A stretch of 8,267 nucleotides of DNA from an uncultured Eubacteriales bacterium (GTDB taxonomy: Bacteria > Bacillota > Clostridia > Oscillospirales > Oscillospiraceae): the NCBI GenBank assembly GCA_900553545.1, contig USDP01000068.1, positions 1 through 8,267 of the forward strand, given 5' to 3'. The number at the start of each line of letters is the position of its first letter. Position 1 is the first letter of the stretch. Shown in pieces: positions 5,103 to 8,267 of the stretch. The translations under genes and the position numbers were made by a program. The notes under the pieces were generated by a model. That model did no database searches, had not been told where the DNA came from, and saw nothing but the letters and a program-made list of their open reading frames with translations.

Positions 5103-6007
5103 CCTTCGTTTTCTCCGGTCAGGGCGCGCAGTATCCCGGCATGGGCCGCGAACTTGCTGACCGTTCCCCCGCCGCACGTGCAGTGTTCGCAGCAGCGGAT
5201 GCCCTCCGTCCCGGCACGTCGGCGCAGTGCTTCTCCGCCTCGATGGAAGAGCTTTGCGAGACGAAGAACACGCAGCCCTGCATGTTCGCCGTCGAGCTGG
5301 CGGCGGCTGCCGCGCTGCGCGAGGCCGGCATCCGGGCCGACATGGCCGCCGGCTTTTCCCTTGGCGAGCTGGCCGCGCTGACCTACGGCGGCGCAATGGA
5401 TTTTGAAACGGGATTTTCTCTTGTCTGCCGCCGCGCGGAGCACATGCAGAAGGCCGCAGAGGCCCGCGATACCGCGATGGCCGCCGTGCTGAAGCTCACG
5501 CCAGACGCCGTCATAGCCCTCTGCGCAGACTTTGCCGAGGTCTACCCGGTCAACTTCAACTGCCCCGGCCAGATCACCGTCTCCGCTGCGGCGGAGCAGA
5601 TGCCCGCCTTCCTCGCGGCGGTCAAGGCCGCCGGAGGCCGCGCCATCCCGCTGAAGGTACGCGGCGGCTTCCATTCGCCTTTCATGGCAGAAGCCGCGAC
5701 CTCATTCGCAGCGGATCTTGCCGCAGCGAAGCTGAACGCCCCCGCGATCCCGGTCTACGCCAACCGCACGGCGCAGCCCTACGGGGCCGATGTCGCCGGG
5801 ATGCTTGCCGGGCAGATCGACCATCCCGTCCTCTGGGAGGACTCGGTCCGTGCGATGATTGCCGCCGGAACCGATACGTTCCTCGAGCTTGGGCCGGGCC
5901 GGACGCTCTGCGGCCTGATTGCGAAGACGGACGCCTCTGTCCGCACGTTCGCGGCAGAAAAGACCGAAGATTTTGAAAAGCTCCTACAGGAGGTCGCCCC
6001 ATGCTGA
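5090..6007 (+). CDS. fabD: Malonyl-CoA:ACP transacylase (FabD)
   Basis: It moves malonyl from CoA to ACP, supplying the extender unit for chain elongation. The 305 residues fit the family. Seen in the translation: FSGQGAQYPGMG (8-19) forming the oxyanion loop, the nucleophile Ser90 in GFSLGE (88-93), Arg115 for the malonyl carboxylate in CRRAEHMQ, NCPGQITVS at 157-165, His195 in GGFHSPFM, and the LELGPG strand near 265-270. GAGAGGAG (5075-5082) sits seven bases before the ATG. The gene starts within the last codons of fabK and overlaps fabG by seven bases (ATGCTGA), as expected of coupled translation. Confidence 0.96.
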   Translation: MGKIAFVFSGQGAQYPGMGRELADRSPAARAVFAAADALRPGTSAQCFSASMEELCETKNTQPCMFAVELAAAAALREAGIRADMAAGFSLGELAALTYGGAMDFETGFSLVCRRAEHMQKAAEARDTAMAAVLKLTPDAVIALCADFAEVYPVNFNCPGQITVSAAAEQMPAFLAAVKAAGGRAIPLKVRGGFHSPFMAEAATSFAADLAAAKLNAPAIPVYANRTAQPYGADVAGMLAGQIDHPVLWEDSVRAMIAAGTDTFLELGPGRTLCGLIAKTDASVRTFAAEKTEDFEKLLQEVAPC

Positions 6008-6732
6008 CAGGAAACGTAGCACTCATCACAGGCGGCTCGCGCGGCATCGGCGCGGCCTGTGCCAGAAAGCTGGCCGCGCTCGGGGCCGATATTGCCGTCG
6101 TCTACGCGGGCAACGCCGAAAAGGCGAACGAGGTCTGCGCCGCGTGCGAAGCGCTCGGCGTCCGTGCCCGCGCGTACCAGTGCGATGTGGCGGATTTCGA
6201 CGCCGTGAAGCAGACCGTCGCCGCCGTCAAGGCGGAGCTTGGCAGTGTGGATATTCTCGTCAACAGCGCCGGCATCACGCGCGACGGCCTTGTCGCCGCA
6301 ATGTGCGAAGCAGATTTTGACGCCGTGATCGACACGAACCTCAAGGGCACCTTCAACATGATCCGGCACTGCGCACGCCTGTTCCTGCGGGCGGGTCGCG
6401 GCCGCATCGTGAACATCAGCTCCGTCGCGGGCGTCGCCGGCAACGCCGGTCAGGCCAACTATTCCGCCTCCAAGGCGGGCGTCATCGGCCTGACGAAGTC
6501 CGTCGCGCGCGAGCTGGCGCCCAAGGGCATCACCTGCAACGCCGTCGCGCCCGGATTCGTCGCGACGGATATGACCGCTGCCCTCCCCCTCACCGATGAG
6601 CAGCTCCGCGCAGCCGTGCCGCTTGGCCGGATGGCCAGGCCGGAAGAGATTGCGGACGCGGTCGCCTTTTTGCTCCAATCGGACTACATCACCGGACAGG
6701 TATTGTGCGTTGATGGTGGAGTCGCCATCTAG
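6001..6732 (+). CDS. fabG: 3-oxoacyl-ACP reductase (FabG)
   Basis: This NADPH-dependent short-chain dehydrogenase reduces 3-oxoacyl-ACP to 3-hydroxyacyl-ACP. The 243 residues have all the family marks: the cofactor loop TGGSRGIG (10-17), the acidic CDVAD after strand 3, NSAG at 88-91 (usually NNAG), Asn113 in DTNLKGTF, Ser141 in NISSVAG, and Tyr154-x3-Lys158 in NYSASKAG, so the catalytic tetrad is complete. The C-terminal CVDGGVAI is the usual end. AGGAGGT at 5988-5994, inside fabD, lies six bases before the ATG. The stop is TAG; the next gene is accB, 24 bases away, where many clostridial clusters have fabF. Confidence 0.96.
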   Translation: MLTGNVALITGGSRGIGAACARKLAALGADIAVVYAGNAEKANEVCAACEALGVRARAYQCDVADFDAVKQTVAAVKAELGSVDILVNSAGITRDGLVAAMCEADFDAVIDTNLKGTFNMIRHCARLFLRAGRGRIVNISSVAGVAGNAGQANYSASKAGVIGLTKSVARELAPKGITCNAVAPGFVATDMTAALPLTDEQLRAAVPLGRMARPEEIADAVAFLLQSDYITGQVLCVDGGVAI

Positions 6733-6756
6733 ATCACCAGAGAATGAGGTGAAACA

Positions 6757-7170
6757 ATGAACGAAGCTGAAATCCGTAAATACGCCCGCCTCATGCAGGA
6801 GCTTGGGCTGACCGGCCTTGAGGTCAAGGAAAACCTTGGCGTTGTGCGCCTCGAACGCGCAGGTGCCGCATCTCCCGCCGTCATGACCGCCGCCGCGCCT
6901 GCCGTGCAGGACGTGCCCGCAGCTCCGGCCTCGTCCGAGGTACGCTCCCCGATGGTAGGCATCTTCTATGCCGCGCCCGCCGAGGACGCCGAGCCGTTCG
7001 TCGAAGTGGGCCGCCGTGTCAAAAAGGGCGACACGCTCTGCGTGATCGAGGCGATGAAGCTCATGAACGAGATCACCGCCGAACAGGACGGCACGATCGT
7101 CGAGATCTGCGCGCAGAACGGGCAGGCCGTCGAATACGGCACGCCCCTGTTCCGCTATGAGGAGGGCTGA
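6757..7170 (+). CDS. accB: Biotin carboxyl carrier protein of acetyl-CoA carboxylase (AccB)
   Basis: It carries the biotin that shuttles CO2 between biotin carboxylase and carboxyltransferase in malonyl-CoA synthesis. The 137 residues show the standard layout: a helical N-terminus (MNEAEIRKYARLMQELGL) with a short strand region, an Ala/Pro-rich flexible linker at about 36-60, then the biotinyl domain from SPMVGIF (64-70) to the end. The biotin site is Lys101 in VIEAMKLMNEI. Shine-Dalgarno TGAGGTGA at 6745-6752 supports ATG 6757. The final codons hold the Shine-Dalgarno of fabZ, which starts one base after the stop. Confidence 0.96.
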   Translation: MNEAEIRKYARLMQELGLTGLEVKENLGVVRLERAGAASPAVMTAAAPAVQDVPAAPASSEVRSPMVGIFYAAPAEDAEPFVEVGRRVKKGDTLCVIEAMKLMNEITAEQDGTIVEICAQNGQAVEYGTPLFRYEEG

Positions 7171-7171
7171 G

Positions 7172-7600
7172 ATGGATCGCGAAGAACTGATGACCATATT
7201 GCCCCACCGCGACGGGATGCTCCTGCTCGACCGTGTCGAGCGCGAAGAAGATGTCGCACACGGCTTTTTCCGCATCCCCGAGGACGCATGGTTCCTGAAG
7301 GGCCATTTTCCCGGCAACCCCATCGTCCCCGGCGTGATGCTCTGTGAGATCCTGGCGCAGTCGGTCTGCGTGCTGCTGCAAAGCGAGATGACGAACGATC
7401 TCCAACCCCTCTACACTGGGCTGAACAACGTCCGCTTCCGCGCCCCGGTGCGACCGGGCGACCTGTTCGAGACGCGCTGCCGCATCACGAAGGCCAGACG
7501 CCCCTTTTTCTTTGCCGAAGGCAGCGGCTTCGTCGGCGATAAGCTCGCCGTCAAGGCCGAGTTTTCCTTCGCACTGATGGAGAAATCGAATGTTTTCTAA
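7172..7600 (+). CDS. fabZ: 3-hydroxyacyl-ACP dehydratase (FabZ)
   Basis: It removes water from 3-hydroxyacyl-ACP to give trans-2-enoyl-ACP. The hotdog-fold protein is 142 residues long from ATG 7172. The motif LPHRDGMLLLDRV (10-22) starts the fold, and the active-site pair is His45 in GHFPGNPIVPGVM and Glu59 in LCEILAQ; NNVRFRAPVRPGD (85-97) is the usual second conserved block. An in-frame ATG at 7157 would add five residues but it lies on top of the Shine-Dalgarno (AGGAGGG, 7160-7166, five bases before 7172), so the later start is preferred. The end overlaps accC by 11 bases. Whether it can also isomerise, giving unsaturated chains, cannot be told from sequence alone. Confidence 0.95.
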   Translation: MDREELMTILPHRDGMLLLDRVEREEDVAHGFFRIPEDAWFLKGHFPGNPIVPGVMLCEILAQSVCVLLQSEMTNDLQPLYTGLNNVRFRAPVRPGDLFETRCRITKARRPFFFAEGSGFVGDKLAVKAEFSFALMEKSNVF

Positions 7601-8267
7601 AATTCTGATTGCGAACCGCGGCGAGATCGCCGTCCGCATCATCCGCGCCTGCAAGGAGATGGGCATTGCCTCCGTCGCCGTCTACTCCGAGGCCGACCGC
7701 GACTGCCTGCATGTCGCCCTCGCCGACGAGTGCGTCTGCATCGGTCCGGCCTCGCCGAAGGACAGCTACCTCTGCCAGGAGCGCATTCTCTCCGCCGCGC
7801 TGCTCACCGGCGCGCAGGCCATCCACCCCGGCTACGGCTTCCTCTCCGAAAATGCGGAGTTTGCCGCAGCCTGCCGGAAAAACGGCATCGCCTTCATCGG
7901 CCCGGACGCCGAATGCATGGCCCGCCTGAGCGATAAGACCAGCACGAAGGAGGCGTTTGCCAAAACGGCGCTCCGCCCCATCCCGGGCGCTGGCGTGCTC
8001 TCCTCCGCCGAACAGGCCGCCAAAGAAGCCGAATCCATCGGCTATCCCGTCATGCTCAAGGCCCGCTCTGGCGGCGGCGGCCGCGGCATCCGCGTCATCC
8101 ATTCGCGGGGCGAGCTGCTTCAGGCCTATCCTCTGGCCGTGGCCGAGAGTGAAGCCGCCTTCGGCGACGGAGCCGTTTATCTTGAAAAATACGTCCATCC
8201 CGCGCGCCACATCGAGGTGCAGATCCTCGCCGACGAGGAAGGCCATGTCGTCTGCCTCGGCGAGCGC
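7590..8267 (+). CDS. accC: Acetyl-CoA carboxylase biotin carboxylase subunit (AccC), partial at 3' end
   Basis: It carboxylates the biotin on AccB using ATP and bicarbonate, the first half-reaction of acetyl-CoA carboxylase. The frame is open to the right edge and gives 226 residues, about half of the usual 450. Seen: FSKILIANRGEIAVRIIRA (2-20), AIHPGYGFLSENAEFA (77-92), GPDAE (104-108), the ATP-grasp lysine and glycine loop LKARSGGGGRGIR (156-168), EKYV (199-202) and the HIEVQ strand (207-211). The rest of the ATP-grasp domain and the C-terminal domain lie beyond the window. ATG 7590 is preceded by GGAGAA (7579-7584) within fabZ, so the two are coupled. accD and accA would be expected next. 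Confidence 0.95.
   Translation, partial: MFSKILIANRGEIAVRIIRACKEMGIASVAVYSEADRDCLHVALADECVCIGPASPKDSYLCQERILSAALLTGAQAIHPGYGFLSENAEFAAACRKNGIAFIGPDAECMARLSDKTSTKEAFAKTALRPIPGAGVLSSAEQAAKEAESIGYPVMLKARSGGGGRGIRVIHSRGELLQAYPLAVAESEAAFGDGAVYLEKYVHPARHIEVQILADEEGHVVCLGER

Noticed and set aside
7157..7171. ATG 7157 as the start of fabZ
   Set aside because: It coincides with the Shine-Dalgarno AGGAGGG, lies inside accB, and would add MRRAE before the usual FabZ N-terminus.
5779..7323. Minus-strand open frame of 514 codons, and similar long ones at 4257-5396 and 68-1219
   Set aside because: They lie antisense to genes with complete catalytic motifs and arise from GC-rich third codon positions; their translations are Arg/Ala/Gly/His-rich without family motifs.

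Overview
The window looks like chromosomal DNA from a GC-rich, gut-type member of the Clostridia, most likely Oscillospirales/Ruminococcaceae-like. This is inferred from gene content (FabK-type fatty-acid synthesis genes, a LytTR-PAS protein, strong AGGAGG-type ribosome binding sites, TTGACx/TATAAT promoters) and from GC-rich third codon positions. No rRNA, tRNA, CRISPR array or transposase gene is visible.

Left part (1-2080), accessory genes with signs of decay. The window opens inside the C-terminal half of an AlgJ/AlgX-like SGNH-type acyltransferase or esterase. Its frame is cut by a TAG at 542-544 but continues in the same frame for 41 more codons to a TGA at 668-670. A small membrane-anchored protein of unknown function follows (692-1270), then a candidate terminator and a promoter whose -10 box sits inside a perfect inverted repeat. 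Next comes a six-helix membrane protein (1550-2080) whose N-terminus appears broken: a good Shine-Dalgarno has no start codon after it, and a second one leads to ATG followed at once by TAG.

Middle (2160-3100). A gene with its own promoter encodes a protein with an N-terminal LytTR DNA-binding domain and a C-terminal PAS domain. After it lies a GC-rich palindromic intergenic element of the kind dispersed in related genomes, then the terminator of the convergent gene.

Right part (3098-8267), the core system. A TetR-family regulator on the minus strand is divergent from a type II fatty-acid synthesis operon: acpP, fabK, fabD, fabG, accB, fabZ and the first half of accC, which runs off the window. 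The genes are packed with overlaps or very short gaps, so they are almost certainly one transcription unit. AccB and AccC belong to the malonyl-CoA supply, FabD loads malonate on ACP, and FabG, FabZ and FabK carry out the reduction, dehydration and second reduction. No condensing enzyme (fabF or fabH) is present in the visible part.

The most notable signal is the acpP leader (3804-3895). Three 17-bp palindromes plus an extra half-site lie just downstream of a strong extended -10 promoter. Two of the three contain the same 11-bp core, TATCAGTGATA (on opposite strands), as the classical tetO2 operator. With a TetR-family gene next door, this suggests a local TetR-type repressor of fatty-acid synthesis.
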